The translations under genes were made by a program, and so were the position numbers. Below the pieces are notes generated by a model. The model was not told the DNA's origin and did not search any database. It saw only the letters and a list, made by a program, of their open reading frames with translations. DNA of 64,000 nucleotides from CBDAQV01 sp965199335 (GTDB taxonomy: Bacteria; Pseudomonadota; Alphaproteobacteria; CALMVH01): assembly GCA_965199335.1 (NCBI GenBank), contig CBDAQZ010000003.1, positions 124,001 to 188,000 on the forward strand. Reading direction: 5' to 3'. Below are positions 34,132 through 42,793 of this stretch, piece after piece (position 1 is the first letter of the stretch; the number at the start of each line of letters is the position of its first letter).

Positions 34132-35682
34132 CTATTGCTCCAGAACGTGCTGCAAGGGATTGTCCATGTCCGGCACAGCCTGCTTGTCCTCCGTCAGGCC
34201 CTGCCAGCCGCCGCCCAAAGCGCGATACAATGTCACGACGTCCAGAGTTACCGCAACGGCCGAGTCGGTATATTGCTGACGTGCCGTCACCAGCTGATTT
34301 TCCGTCGTCAACACGTCGATGAAGCTGGACAGGCCATGCTTGTAGCGTTCGCTGGCAAGGTACAATCCGTCCGACGCACTTTTCACGGTATCGGCCAGGC
34401 TTAACTGGCGAGCGCGATCGGCGCGGTAGGACGCAAGCGCATTCTCTACTTCCTGCAATGCGTTCAGCACGGATTGCTGATAGGCAAGAGCCGCTTCCTG
34501 CTGCTGGTTCGTGGTCAGCTCTATATTGGCGCTCAGCGATCCGCCCTCGAAAATCGGCAGCGAGATGGTCGGGCCCGCCGAATAGAAAAGATTGGACCAG
34601 TGCGTCAGGTACTGGCCTTCCAGTGCGCGTGTACCGACCTGCCCGGTCAGCGATATGTCGGGATAGGTCTGTGCGATCGCAACGCCCGTCGCCGCGGTTG
34701 CGGCGTGCAGCTTGGCGACCGCTTCGCGTATATCGGGACGGCGCTCGGCAAGCGATGCCGGCGTTCCGATCGGAATATCCGGTGGCAGCAGCGGCACATC
34801 CTTCGATGACGCCATCAGTTCGCCGTCCAGGGCGCCGGGCGGTTCGCCCAGAAGAACGGCAAGGTTATTGGAAGACACTTCCGTCAGTTGCTGGAACTGC
34901 GGCAGAGACGAGGTCGTGATGTCCAGCTGTGTACGGGCATTGTCGACATCCAGGTCGCTTGCCAGTCCCCGCTGCACGCGATCCTGCGTCAGCTGCAATA
35001 CGTCGGTCTCGACCTTGATGTCCTCGTTGGCGATTCGTGTCTGCGCCTGGGCGCCGCGCAGCTGGGCATAGGTCTGCGCCACCTGCGCCTCGGCCGATAC
35101 CAACGCATCGTTGCGCGCTTCCACTACAGCTTCGAAATTGGCATGCGCCTCTTCCGTCTCGCGCCTCACCTTGCCGAAAAGGTCGAGCTCCCATGACGCG
35201 TTCAGGCTGTCCTGGAACAAATCGACCGGATTGTAGAGCTGGTTGACGAAACCGGAGCTATCGGCACCGGTCGAGCCGGATGTGCTGCCGCTGAAACCGC
35301 TTTCTTTTACGATGCCTTTCAGTCCCAGCTGCTCGCGCATATACGATCCGCTGGCGCCCAGATGCGGCAGGCCTGCTGCGGCGGCGCTGACGACGTTCGA
35401 ACGGGCCTCCTCGATCCGCAACACCGTCTGGCGCAGGGTCAGGTTGGCGCTTGCGGCGCGCGTGACCAGCGAGTTCAATTCGGGGTCGTTGAAGCTTTCC
35501 CACCAATGCGGATCCGGATTGGTGACGGTCATGACATTGCTGTGCCCGGCGGGCGCGGCAACCTTGGTCGAGGGGTCGTTGAACGCCGGTGGCACGTTCG
35601 GGTCGGGCGCGAAGAAATCGGGCCCGACACTGCATGCGGACAGCATCGTGGACATAAGCAGGACAAGACGTAACCGGGGCAT
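34132..35682 (-). CDS. Outer-membrane efflux lipoprotein (OprM/NodT family)
   Basis: A 516-residue TolC-like outer-membrane factor with a lipobox LSAC (Cys17). Two outer-membrane factor repeats are seen: the first has ELNSLVTRAASANLTLR, and the second begins near SLAERRPDIREA and ends in SFIDVLTTENQLV, both conserved family blocks. It would complete a tripartite pump with the EmrA/EmrB-like proteins. Its start overlaps the EmrB stop as TGATG. A longer in-frame extension into the emrB-like gene was rejected. Confidence 0.92.
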   Translation of the reverse strand: MPRLRLVLLMSTMLSACSVGPDFFAPDPNVPPAFNDPSTKVAAPAGHSNVMTVTNPDPHWWESFNDPELNSLVTRAASANLTLRQTVLRIEEARSNVVSAAAAGLPHLGASGSYMREQLGLKGIVKESGFSGSTSGSTGADSSGFVNQLYNPVDLFQDSLNASWELDLFGKVRRETEEAHANFEAVVEARNDALVSAEAQVAQTYAQLRGAQAQTRIANEDIKVETDVLQLTQDRVQRGLASDLDVDNARTQLDITTSSLPQFQQLTEVSSNNLAVLLGEPPGALDGELMASSKDVPLLPPDIPIGTPASLAERRPDIREAVAKLHAATAATGVAIAQTYPDISLTGQVGTRALEGQYLTHWSNLFYSAGPTISLPIFEGGSLSANIELTTNQQQEAALAYQQSVLNALQEVENALASYRADRARQLSLADTVKSASDGLYLASERYKHGLSSFIDVLTTENQLVTARQQYTDSAVAVTLDVVTLYRALGGGWQGLTEDKQAVPDMDNPLQHVLEQ

Positions 35683-37268
35683 CAGTGGCCTCCCCCTCCG
35701 CCGCCAGGCGAAGCCTTCTTGGACGAAAACATGAAAGCGAACGGTACGACGCAAAACGCCATGATCGAGCAGATGGCGAATACATCTTCGTAGGCCAGGA
35801 TTGCCGCCTGCGTCGTGAAATTGTGATACAGCAGCGGGACTGCAAGACTGGTCGACGTGCCGTTCGCCTGCAGGCCGTTTCTGATCTGCGACAGCGCTTC
35901 GTTGAACGGCTGGTAGAGAGGCGTCATGTATTGCGACAGATGCGCCATCCTGATCTGCGAGCGCGACGTGATGAGCGCAGTTGCGACCGAAATACCGATC
36001 GAGCCGGCGATATTGCGGAACATCGTGTAGAGCGAGGCGGCATCGCCGTTCAATCGCTTCGGGATCGTCATGAAAGAGATGGTGCTGATCGGCACGAACA
36101 GGAAGGCGAGCGAGAACGTCTGCGCCATGCGCATCGAGGTCAAGGTCCTGAAATCGATATTCGGGGCCAGGTGATGCGAATAGACCATCGCACAGCCCAT
36201 GGAGAAAAATCCGAACGCGATCAGATAGCGTGTCTGCACCCTGGGCAGGATCAGTTTGCCCAGAATCGGAATCAGGAACACGATCATCAGCGCGCCCGGC
36301 GAAAGCACCAGTCCAGCCCAGGTGGCCGTCCATCCCAGCTCGCGCTGCGCCAGTTGCGGAATCAGCACCGCGCTGGAATAGAGAATGAAGGCCATGCAGA
36401 AGATCGCGAAACAGCCAAGGGCAAAGTTGCGGTCCTTCAGCACGCGGATATCGACCACCGGTTTCTTTGCATACAGCAACCAGCACACGGCAGTGCTGAG
36501 GCCGACGGCGGCCATTACCGCCATCGTCGCGATAAAGGGCGATGACAGCCAGTCGTCGTCCTCGCCACGATCGAGGAATACCTGCAGGCAGCCCAGGCCC
36601 AGCGTGATCAGGCCGATGCCTGTCCAGTCGATGTTCAGCTTCTCCCCGGTCTTGAGCGCGCTCTTCTGCCATGGTGGATCTTCCACCAGGCTCAGCACGC
36701 CGAAGAAGCACAACATGCCGACCGGCAGGTTGATCAGGAATATCCAGCGCCAGTTATAGGTATCGACCAGGTAGCCGCCGAGAGTCGGCCCCAGAACCGG
36801 CGCGACGATGGTGGCGACGGCGGTGATCGAGAACGCCTTGGAGCGCATCGAGGGCGGAAACGTATCGAGGATGATCGATTGCTGGTTCGGCTGCAGGCCG
36901 CCGCCGAAGAAACCCTGCAGCAGGCGGAAGATGATCAGCTCGGGCAGGCTGGTCGACAATCCGCACATCAGCGAGCAGGCGGTAAAGGATGCGATGCAGA
37001 TCAGGAAATAACGCTTGCGCCCGATCAGCTTACCCAGGAAGCCCGAGATCGGCAGCACGATGCCGTTGGCGACCAGATAGGAGGTCAGCGTCCAGGTTGC
37101 GTCATCCTGGCTGGCGGACAAGCTGCCCGCGATATGCGGCAGGGCGACGTTGACGATGGTCGTGTCCAGGATTTCCATGAACGCGGCCAGCGTCACGGTC
37201 ACGGCGATCAGCCAGGGATTGGCTGCCGGTTTCCATTGCTTCTGTTCCTGTGCGGCACCAGCGCTCAC
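35682..37268 (-). CDS. EmrB-like MFS drug exporter (DHA2 family, 14 helices)
   Basis: A 528-residue major facilitator of the DHA2 type. The first helix contains LDTTIVNVALPHIAG, the hallmark of EmrB-like pumps, then GFLGKLIGRKRYF (loop 2-3 motif) and PVLGPTLGGYLVD (motif C). Fourteen hydrophobic segments can be counted. It ends in a glycine-rich tail. It is preceded by an EmrA-like adaptor with a 4-nt overlap and followed by an outer-membrane factor, so a full exporter is encoded. Confidence 0.93.
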   Translation of the reverse strand: MSAGAAQEQKQWKPAANPWLIAVTVTLAAFMEILDTTIVNVALPHIAGSLSASQDDATWTLTSYLVANGIVLPISGFLGKLIGRKRYFLICIASFTACSLMCGLSTSLPELIIFRLLQGFFGGGLQPNQQSIILDTFPPSMRSKAFSITAVATIVAPVLGPTLGGYLVDTYNWRWIFLINLPVGMLCFFGVLSLVEDPPWQKSALKTGEKLNIDWTGIGLITLGLGCLQVFLDRGEDDDWLSSPFIATMAVMAAVGLSTAVCWLLYAKKPVVDIRVLKDRNFALGCFAIFCMAFILYSSAVLIPQLAQRELGWTATWAGLVLSPGALMIVFLIPILGKLILPRVQTRYLIAFGFFSMGCAMVYSHHLAPNIDFRTLTSMRMAQTFSLAFLFVPISTISFMTIPKRLNGDAASLYTMFRNIAGSIGISVATALITSRSQIRMAHLSQYMTPLYQPFNEALSQIRNGLQANGTSTSLAVPLLYHNFTTQAAILAYEDVFAICSIMAFCVVPFAFMFSSKKASPGGGGGGH

Positions 37269-38608
37269 TTATCCGTGCCCTGCCCGGTATCCTGCGGCGC
37301 CGTCTTCGGATCGGTCCTGAAATCGACGAAGGGGTTTATCTGGTTTTCCCGTCCCTGCGCCGGCTTGCTGTCCAGGCGAACCGTCGGTTCCACCGAAAGC
37401 CCTATCGGCAGCATCGGCCAGTCGTTCCGTTGCTTGCCGTCCTTGTTGCCGTCGATGATGATCTTGACCGGAACGCGCTGCACGATCTTGACGAAATTAC
37501 CGGTCGCATTTTCTGCCGGGAAGGCGCTGAAGCGCGAGCCGCTGCCCATCTGCACCGTATCGATATGCCCCTTCAGCGTAAGGTCCGGATAGGCATCGAC
37601 AGAGATATCGACCAGCTGGCCGCCACGCATGCGGTCAAGCTGCGTTTCCTTGAAATTGGCGACGATCCAGACATCCTTGGTCACCAGTTCGAACAATGAC
37701 TGGCCAGCGGTCAGATATGTGCCCAGTTGAACGTTGCGGCGCGTAACCCAGCCGTCCTGAGGCGCGCGCACATCGGTCCAGGACAGGTTCAGTTCGGCCT
37801 GGTCCAGCTGCGCCTGCGCTTGCGCGACCTGCGCCTCCCACTGCTTCACCTGCGCCTCGGCAGCGCGAAGATATTGCGAGATCGGCTTGGCGATATCGAT
37901 CTGCGCCTGGCTTTGCGTGACCTGTCCCAGTGCGGAGCGTTGCTGCGCCGTCGCCGTGTCGACATTCTCCTGCGTGGTCGCGCGCTGGTTGACGCTGTGC
38001 TGGCGCTTGTATTCCTGATCGGCCTGGAACTGGCTGGCTTCCGATTGCTGCTTCTGCGCCAGGGCCTGCGTCAGCTGCGCCGGATATTTGACCTTGGCGA
38101 TATCGTAATTGGCCTGAGCGCCCAATAGCTGTGCCTTGGCCAGCGCCAGATTGGCGGCGGCGGTATCGCGCGCGTTGATGTAGTCGCGCGGGTCGATCCG
38201 CAGCATGACGTCGCCGGCATGCACGAATGTGTTGTCGTTGATGTTCAGCTCCACCACATAACCCGCGATCTTGGGCGCAATGGTGACGACGTTGCCTTCG
38301 GTATAGGCATCGTCCGTACCCACCTGATTGCGGGTAAGGAACGAATAGAGTGCGCCGCCGACCAGAAGCACGAGGATGACGATACCCAGGATGATCAGCG
38401 GCTTCTTGCTGCGCTTCTTAGGCTCCTCGCCGTCCTGTTGCTGGTCGCCGCCCTGCTTCTGGACGTCACCGCCCGGCTGGCCTTGCGGCCGCTGACCCTG
38501 TGCAGGCTCCTGCCTGACCTGGCTTTCACCGCCCGGCGTCTTACGGCCCAGTAATTGCCCGTGATCGTCATCCGCCTTCGTATAACCGGTGGTGTTTTTA
38601 GTGGCCAT
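37265..38608 (-). CDS. EmrA-like membrane fusion protein (HlyD family)
   Basis: A 447-residue periplasmic adaptor. A Gln/Gly/Lys-rich cytoplasmic N-terminus of about 68 residues is longer than usual. A single helix (about 70-90) follows, then the biotinyl-lipoyl half motif NVVTIAPKIAGYVVELNIND, a coiled-coil stretch rich in Gln and Ala (about 150-280), and the second half motif DVRAPQDGWVTRRNVQLG. It links the EmrB-like pump to the outer-membrane factor. It starts 8 nt after the TetR gene, giving a single operon. Confidence 0.92.
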   Translation of the reverse strand: MATKNTTGYTKADDDHGQLLGRKTPGGESQVRQEPAQGQRPQGQPGGDVQKQGGDQQQDGEEPKKRSKKPLIILGIVILVLLVGGALYSFLTRNQVGTDDAYTEGNVVTIAPKIAGYVVELNINDNTFVHAGDVMLRIDPRDYINARDTAAANLALAKAQLLGAQANYDIAKVKYPAQLTQALAQKQQSEASQFQADQEYKRQHSVNQRATTQENVDTATAQQRSALGQVTQSQAQIDIAKPISQYLRAAEAQVKQWEAQVAQAQAQLDQAELNLSWTDVRAPQDGWVTRRNVQLGTYLTAGQSLFELVTKDVWIVANFKETQLDRMRGGQLVDISVDAYPDLTLKGHIDTVQMGSGSRFSAFPAENATGNFVKIVQRVPVKIIIDGNKDGKQRNDWPMLPIGLSVEPTVRLDSKPAQGRENQINPFVDFRTDPKTAPQDTGQGTDK

Positions 38609-38616
38609 GAAAGTTC

Positions 38617-39270
38617 CTACGCGAGCGAATCAGGTTTGGATAGCGTCAGTTGCGGTGCGTACAACTTCGCGAACATCTGTACAACGGGCAGCACCCGGGC
38701 CTCGATTTCCACGGCATCGGGCTGGAGGCGGCAATCGATCAGGCAATTCCACAGCAGGTCGCCGCGCAGCGTCGAGATGAACAGGCGCGCGGCTTCTTCG
38801 CATTCCGTCTCGGAGAACTGGCCGGGGATGGTGCCATTGCGGAATATTTCGGCAATTCTCGTAAAAGAGTGCTTGCGCGTCGTGGCAAGGAAATTGCGGC
38901 AGATTTCCGGGATGCGGTTGCCTTCGGAGAAAATGACCCTGAACATTCTGATCTTTGCATCGCTGATCAGAAATGTCAGCAGGCTGATACCGGCGCGCGT
39001 CAGCTGCTGTGCCAAGTCGCCGCTGCGATCGTTGATAATCTGGTCCAGCTGGTTGGCATAGGCATCGCGCTGCTCCATCATCACGGCTGTGAACAGCGTT
39101 TCCTTGCTGACGAAATGGGCATACAGCGTCGCCTTGGATACATCGGCCTGGCGGGCGATCGCATCCATGCTGGCCGCCTCATAGCCCTCAGCCAGGAAAA
39201 CGTCACGCGCCGCCACTATGATGTGGTTGGCCGTGGAGGCTGGTTTGGTTGAGGGGCGCGAACTTGCCAT
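38617..39270 (-). CDS. TetR-family repressor of the efflux operon
   Basis: A 217-residue TetR regulator. The N-terminal HTH spans about residues 13-50, with EAASMDAIARQADVSKATLY and HFVSKETLF typical of the family. The C-terminal half is the ligand-binding domain. It heads the efflux operon and lies beside a perfect 21-bp palindrome, so it very likely represses itself and the pump. The ATG at 39270 is chosen; an in-frame TTG at 39276 would add two residues. The inducer is unknown. Confidence 0.92.
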   Translation of the reverse strand: MASSRPSTKPASTANHIIVAARDVFLAEGYEAASMDAIARQADVSKATLYAHFVSKETLFTAVMMEQRDAYANQLDQIINDRSGDLAQQLTRAGISLLTFLISDAKIRMFRVIFSEGNRIPEICRNFLATTRKHSFTRIAEIFRNGTIPGQFSETECEEAARLFISTLRGDLLWNCLIDCRLQPDAVEIEARVLPVVQMFAKLYAPQLTLSKPDSLA

Positions 39271-39275
39271 TCCCA

Positions 39276-39305
39276 ATATTAGACTGAACGGTTCAGTCTA
39301 TGCAA
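39276..39305 (-). promoter_or_regulatory. Predicted promoter of the TetR-efflux operon
   Basis: On the - strand, TTGCAT (39305-39300) and TAATAT (39281-39276) are 18 nt apart and fit a sigma-70 promoter. The operator fills the spacer, so bound repressor would block RNA polymerase. The start of transcription would fall at or next to the ATG at 39270, which implies a leaderless or nearly leaderless message. This is inferred from box spacing only. Confidence 0.5.
39280..39300. promoter_or_regulatory. TetR operator: perfect 21-bp palindrome
   Basis: TAGACTGAAC (39280-39289) and GTTCAGTCTA (39291-39300) form a perfect 10-bp inverted repeat around one central G. The ACTGAACGGTTCAGT-like core is common among TetR-family operators that control efflux pumps. 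It lies 9 nt upstream of the repressor start codon and within the predicted promoter. It also lies 38 nt upstream of the divergent acetate kinase start, so it could affect that gene too. Confidence 0.85.
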
Positions 39306-39338
39306 GGAACGTTTTTGCCTATAGTTGTTTTTCCGACC

Positions 39339-40436
39339 ATGACCCAGTCTGCCTCCGGCCCTGTCCTTGCCCTGAACATCGGCTCTTCCAGCCTGAAATT
39401 CGCGCTGCATGACACTTCAACGGAAATGGAGTTCCTGGCAGGCGGCGAAGTCGAACAGGGGCCCGATGCCCTGAAGCAGATTGCCGAGCGGATAAAAGCC
39501 ACGCCTGTGGCGGTTGCCCACCGCATCGTGCATGGTGGTCCCGATTTCACCGACCACCAGCGCGTGACCCCTGCCCTGCTTGACGGCCTGCGCAGGATCA
39601 CCGCTCTGGCACCCAATCACCTGCCGCCGGAAATCGACCTGATCGATGCGGCCCAGAGGCAATTCCCGGACGTGCCGCATTTCGCCTGTTTCGACACCGT
39701 CTTCCACCGCGACATGCCCGAGGTCGCAAAGCTGCTGCCCCTGCCGCGCCGGCTGGCGGCGCAGGGCGTGCGTCGTTATGGCTTTCACGGCCTTTCCTAT
39801 TCCTACATCATGGGCAAGCTGCCCGATCATATCGGCGACAGGGCCAATGGCCGCGTAATCGTCGCGCATCTTGGCAGCGGCTGCAGCATGGCTGCGGTAA
39901 AGAATGGCAAAAGCGTCGACACCACGATGGGGCTGACGCCGCTGGGCGGCCTGGTGATGGCGACGCGCAGCGGCGACCTGGACCCCGGCATCGCCGAATA
40001 TCTGCACAAGACACACGGCACCAGCTCCGAGGACTATGAGCATATGGTCTATGCCGAATCCGGCCTTCTGGGGATATCCGAAACCGCGAAGGACATCCGC
40101 GATCTGCTGGCACATGAAGGCAGCGATCCGCGCGCGGCGGAAGCGGTGCGGATTTTCTGTTACTCGGTGCGTAAAGGGATCGGCGCGCTGACCGCGGCGC
40201 TGGAAGGGCTTGACGTGCTGGTGTTCACCGGCGGCATCGGCCAGCATTCGCAGGTGATACGGCAACGCATCTGCGACGACCTCGACTGGATGGGTATCAC
40301 CCTCGACATGGGGGCCAACGCGCATGGCGAACAATGTATCAGCGCGCCGCGTTCAAAGGTGCTAGTGTTCGCGCTGGCGACCGACGAGGAACGCTTCATG
40401 GCCGAGACGACGCGGCGACTGTTAGGGATCTCATGA
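39339..40436 (+). CDS. ackA: Acetate kinase
   Basis: An ASKHA-fold kinase of 365 aa that interconverts acetyl phosphate and acetate with ATP/ADP. Motifs: LNIGSSSLKFAL at the N-terminus, VAHRIVHGG, FDTVFHRDMP, YGFHGLSYSYI, VAHLGSGCSM and TMGLTPLGGLVMATRSGDLD, and FTGGIGQHS. It is slightly shorter than the 400-aa E. coli enzyme. The start at 39339 (MTQSASG) is chosen over an ATG at 39300 that lies in the operator. The stop overlaps the phosphoketolase start as ATGA. Confidence 0.93.
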   Translation: MTQSASGPVLALNIGSSSLKFALHDTSTEMEFLAGGEVEQGPDALKQIAERIKATPVAVAHRIVHGGPDFTDHQRVTPALLDGLRRITALAPNHLPPEIDLIDAAQRQFPDVPHFACFDTVFHRDMPEVAKLLPLPRRLAAQGVRRYGFHGLSYSYIMGKLPDHIGDRANGRVIVAHLGSGCSMAAVKNGKSVDTTMGLTPLGGLVMATRSGDLDPGIAEYLHKTHGTSSEDYEHMVYAESGLLGISETAKDIRDLLAHEGSDPRAAEAVRIFCYSVRKGIGALTAALEGLDVLVFTGGIGQHSQVIRQRICDDLDWMGITLDMGANAHGEQCISAPRSKVLVFALATDEERFMAETTRRLLGIS

Positions 40437-42787
40437 CCATCGAACCGCTTTCCGACGACCAGCTGCACAAGATGAACGCGTGGTGGCGCGCGGCGAATTA
40501 TCTCAATGTCGGACAGATCTATCTGCAGGCCAATCCCCTGCTGCGGGAGACACTTACCGCCGACCAGATCAAGCCGCGCCTGCTGGGTCACTGGGGCACC
40601 TCCCCCGGACTGAACCTGATCTATGTCCACATGAACCGGCTGATCAAGCAATACGATTTGAACGCGCTCTACCTTGCCGGTCCCGGCCATGGTGGCCCCG
40701 CCATAATCGCCAATGTCTGGCTGGAAGGCAGTTATACGGAGCATTTCCCCCAGATCACCCGCGACGAACCTGGCATGCTGAAACTGTTCCGGCAGTTTTC
40801 GACGCCGGGCGGGATTCCCAGCCATGTCAGCGTGCCGACCCCGGGTTCGATCCACGAAGGCGGCGAGCTTGGCTATGTCCTGATGCATGCCTTCGGCGCG
40901 GTGTTCGACAATCCCGGCCTGCTGGCGGTCGCGGTCGTCGGCGACGGTGAATCCGAAACCGGCCCGCTCGCGGGCAGCTGGAAGAGCATCGATTTCCTGA
41001 ACCCCGCGCGCGATGGCGCGGTGCTGCCCATCCTGCACCTGAACGGCTACAAGATTTCCGGTCCGACGGTGTGGGGGCGGCGCAGCGACGAACAACTTGC
41101 CAAATTCTTCGACGGGCTGGGATACGAGCCGATGTTCGTCGAGGGCGATGACCCGATGCAGGTGCATCTTGACATGGCCGCGACGATGGAAACGGCGGTC
41201 GTGAAAATCCGCGCCATACAAAAGCAGGCGCGTGAAGAGGGCCTGCCGGACAGGCCGTTATGGCCGATCATAATCATGCGGACACTAAAGGGATGGACAG
41301 GGCCAAAGGTCGTCGACGGTATGCCGGTCGAGGGCACGTTCCGCGCGCACCAGGTACCGGTAGAAGACGTCAAGACCAGACCCGAGCATCTGAAGATTCT
41401 CGAAGACTGGATGCGCAGCTACAAGCCCGAGGAATTGTTCGACGGGCAAGGCAGGTTCCGCCAGGAATACGCGGACCTGGCGCCGGTCGGCGATCGCCGC
41501 ATGGGATCGAACCCGAGCGCCAACGGCGGCAAGCTGACGGTGCCGCTTAAGCTGCCCGATTTTGCCGGCTATCAGGTGACGTTCAAAAAACGTGCCGCAG
41601 AACGGCAAAGCTCGACCAAGGTATTCGGTGAAATGCTGCGCGACATCTATCGCGACAATCCGGATAATTTCCGCCTGTTCTGTCCCGACGAAACCAACTC
41701 CAACAAGCTGGGCGCGGTGTTCGAGGTTTCCGATCGCTGCCTGGTTAGCGACATCATCCCGATCGATGATCATGTGTCGCATCAGGGCCGGGTGATGGAA
41801 GTGCTGAGCGAACATTGCTGCCATGGCTGGCTGGAAGGCTACACGCTGACCGGGCGGCATGGCCTGTTCGCCTCCTACGAAGCCTTTGCCATGATCATCG
41901 ACTCGATGGCGGCGCAACATGCCAAGTGGATCGAGCATTCGGGCACCGTGCCGTGGCGCGTGCCGATCCCGTCGCTGAATTATCTGCTGACCTCGACCTG
42001 CTGGCGCAACGATCATAACGGCTTCAGCCACCAGGGTCCGGGCTTCATAAACACACTGCTGCAGCACAAGGCGGCGGTGGTGCGCATCTATCTGCCGCCC
42101 GACGCCAACTGCCTGCTGTCCGTCGCGGATCATTGCCTGCGCAGCAGAAACTACCTGAACCTGATCGTGATCGACAAGCAGCCGCAGCTGCAGTGGCTGA
42201 CGATGGAAGAGGCGAAAACGCACTGCGCGCTGGGCGCGGGCATCTGGCCGATGTACAGCAACCAGCCCGAAGAACCGGACATCATCCTGGTCTGCGCCGG
42301 CGATATCCCGACGCAGGAAATCGTCGCGGCGGCGTGGATGCTGCGCAAATACGTGCCGTCGCTGAAAGTGCGCGTGGTCAACGTCGTAGACCTGATGAGC
42401 CTGAGCCCGCGCGACCGCCATCCGCACGGCATGAGCGACGAGGATTTCGTGCATGTCTTCACCGCCAGCACACCGGTGGTGATGGCGTTCCACGGCTATC
42501 CCGGCGTTATCCACCAGGTGATCCACGGCCGGCCGGCACATGACCGTTTCCACGTACGCGGCTATATCGAAGAAGGCACGACGACGACACCGTTCGACAT
42601 GGTGGTGCTGAACAAGATCAGCCGCCTGCATCTGTGCCTCGACGTGCTGCGCTACGTGCCCGAACTGATCCTGAACAGCGGCGAACTATCGAAGATCTGC
42701 ACCGACATGCTGGCAGAACACGAAACCTATATCCGCGAGCATTTCGACGACCTGCCGGATATCAAGAACTGGGTCTGGAGCGACTGA
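40433..42787 (+). CDS. xfp: Phosphoketolase (xylulose-5-P/fructose-6-P)
   Basis: A thiamine-diphosphate enzyme of 784 aa that cleaves xylulose 5-phosphate or fructose 6-phosphate with phosphate to acetyl phosphate. Motifs: LLGHWGTSPGLNLIY, LAGPGHGGPA, VVGDGESETGPLAGSWK (ThDP and Mg binding), and HNGFSHQGPGFIN. Length matches the family (about 790 aa). It is coupled to ackA, so acetyl phosphate made here can yield ATP and acetate. This pair forms a glycolytic bypass seen in several alphaproteobacteria. Confidence 0.95.
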   Translation: MTIEPLSDDQLHKMNAWWRAANYLNVGQIYLQANPLLRETLTADQIKPRLLGHWGTSPGLNLIYVHMNRLIKQYDLNALYLAGPGHGGPAIIANVWLEGSYTEHFPQITRDEPGMLKLFRQFSTPGGIPSHVSVPTPGSIHEGGELGYVLMHAFGAVFDNPGLLAVAVVGDGESETGPLAGSWKSIDFLNPARDGAVLPILHLNGYKISGPTVWGRRSDEQLAKFFDGLGYEPMFVEGDDPMQVHLDMAATMETAVVKIRAIQKQAREEGLPDRPLWPIIIMRTLKGWTGPKVVDGMPVEGTFRAHQVPVEDVKTRPEHLKILEDWMRSYKPEELFDGQGRFRQEYADLAPVGDRRMGSNPSANGGKLTVPLKLPDFAGYQVTFKKRAAERQSSTKVFGEMLRDIYRDNPDNFRLFCPDETNSNKLGAVFEVSDRCLVSDIIPIDDHVSHQGRVMEVLSEHCCHGWLEGYTLTGRHGLFASYEAFAMIIDSMAAQHAKWIEHSGTVPWRVPIPSLNYLLTSTCWRNDHNGFSHQGPGFINTLLQHKAAVVRIYLPPDANCLLSVADHCLRSRNYLNLIVIDKQPQLQWLTMEEAKTHCALGAGIWPMYSNQPEEPDIILVCAGDIPTQEIVAAAWMLRKYVPSLKVRVVNVVDLMSLSPRDRHPHGMSDEDFVHVFTASTPVVMAFHGYPGVIHQVIHGRPAHDRFHVRGYIEEGTTTTPFDMVVLNKISRLHLCLDVLRYVPELILNSGELSKICTDMLAEHETYIREHFDDLPDIKNWVWSD

Positions 42788-42793
42788 GGCAGC

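Noticed and set aside
35683..36711. N-terminal extension of the outer-membrane factor ORF into the EmrB gene
   Set aside because: The lipoprotein signal begins at 35682 with TGATG coupling; the extension is out-of-frame EmrB.
41285..42631. Long antisense ORF (448 codons) across phosphoketolase
   Set aside because: It is the shadow of a highly conserved gene in a GC-rich genome; no family similarity and no ribosome site.
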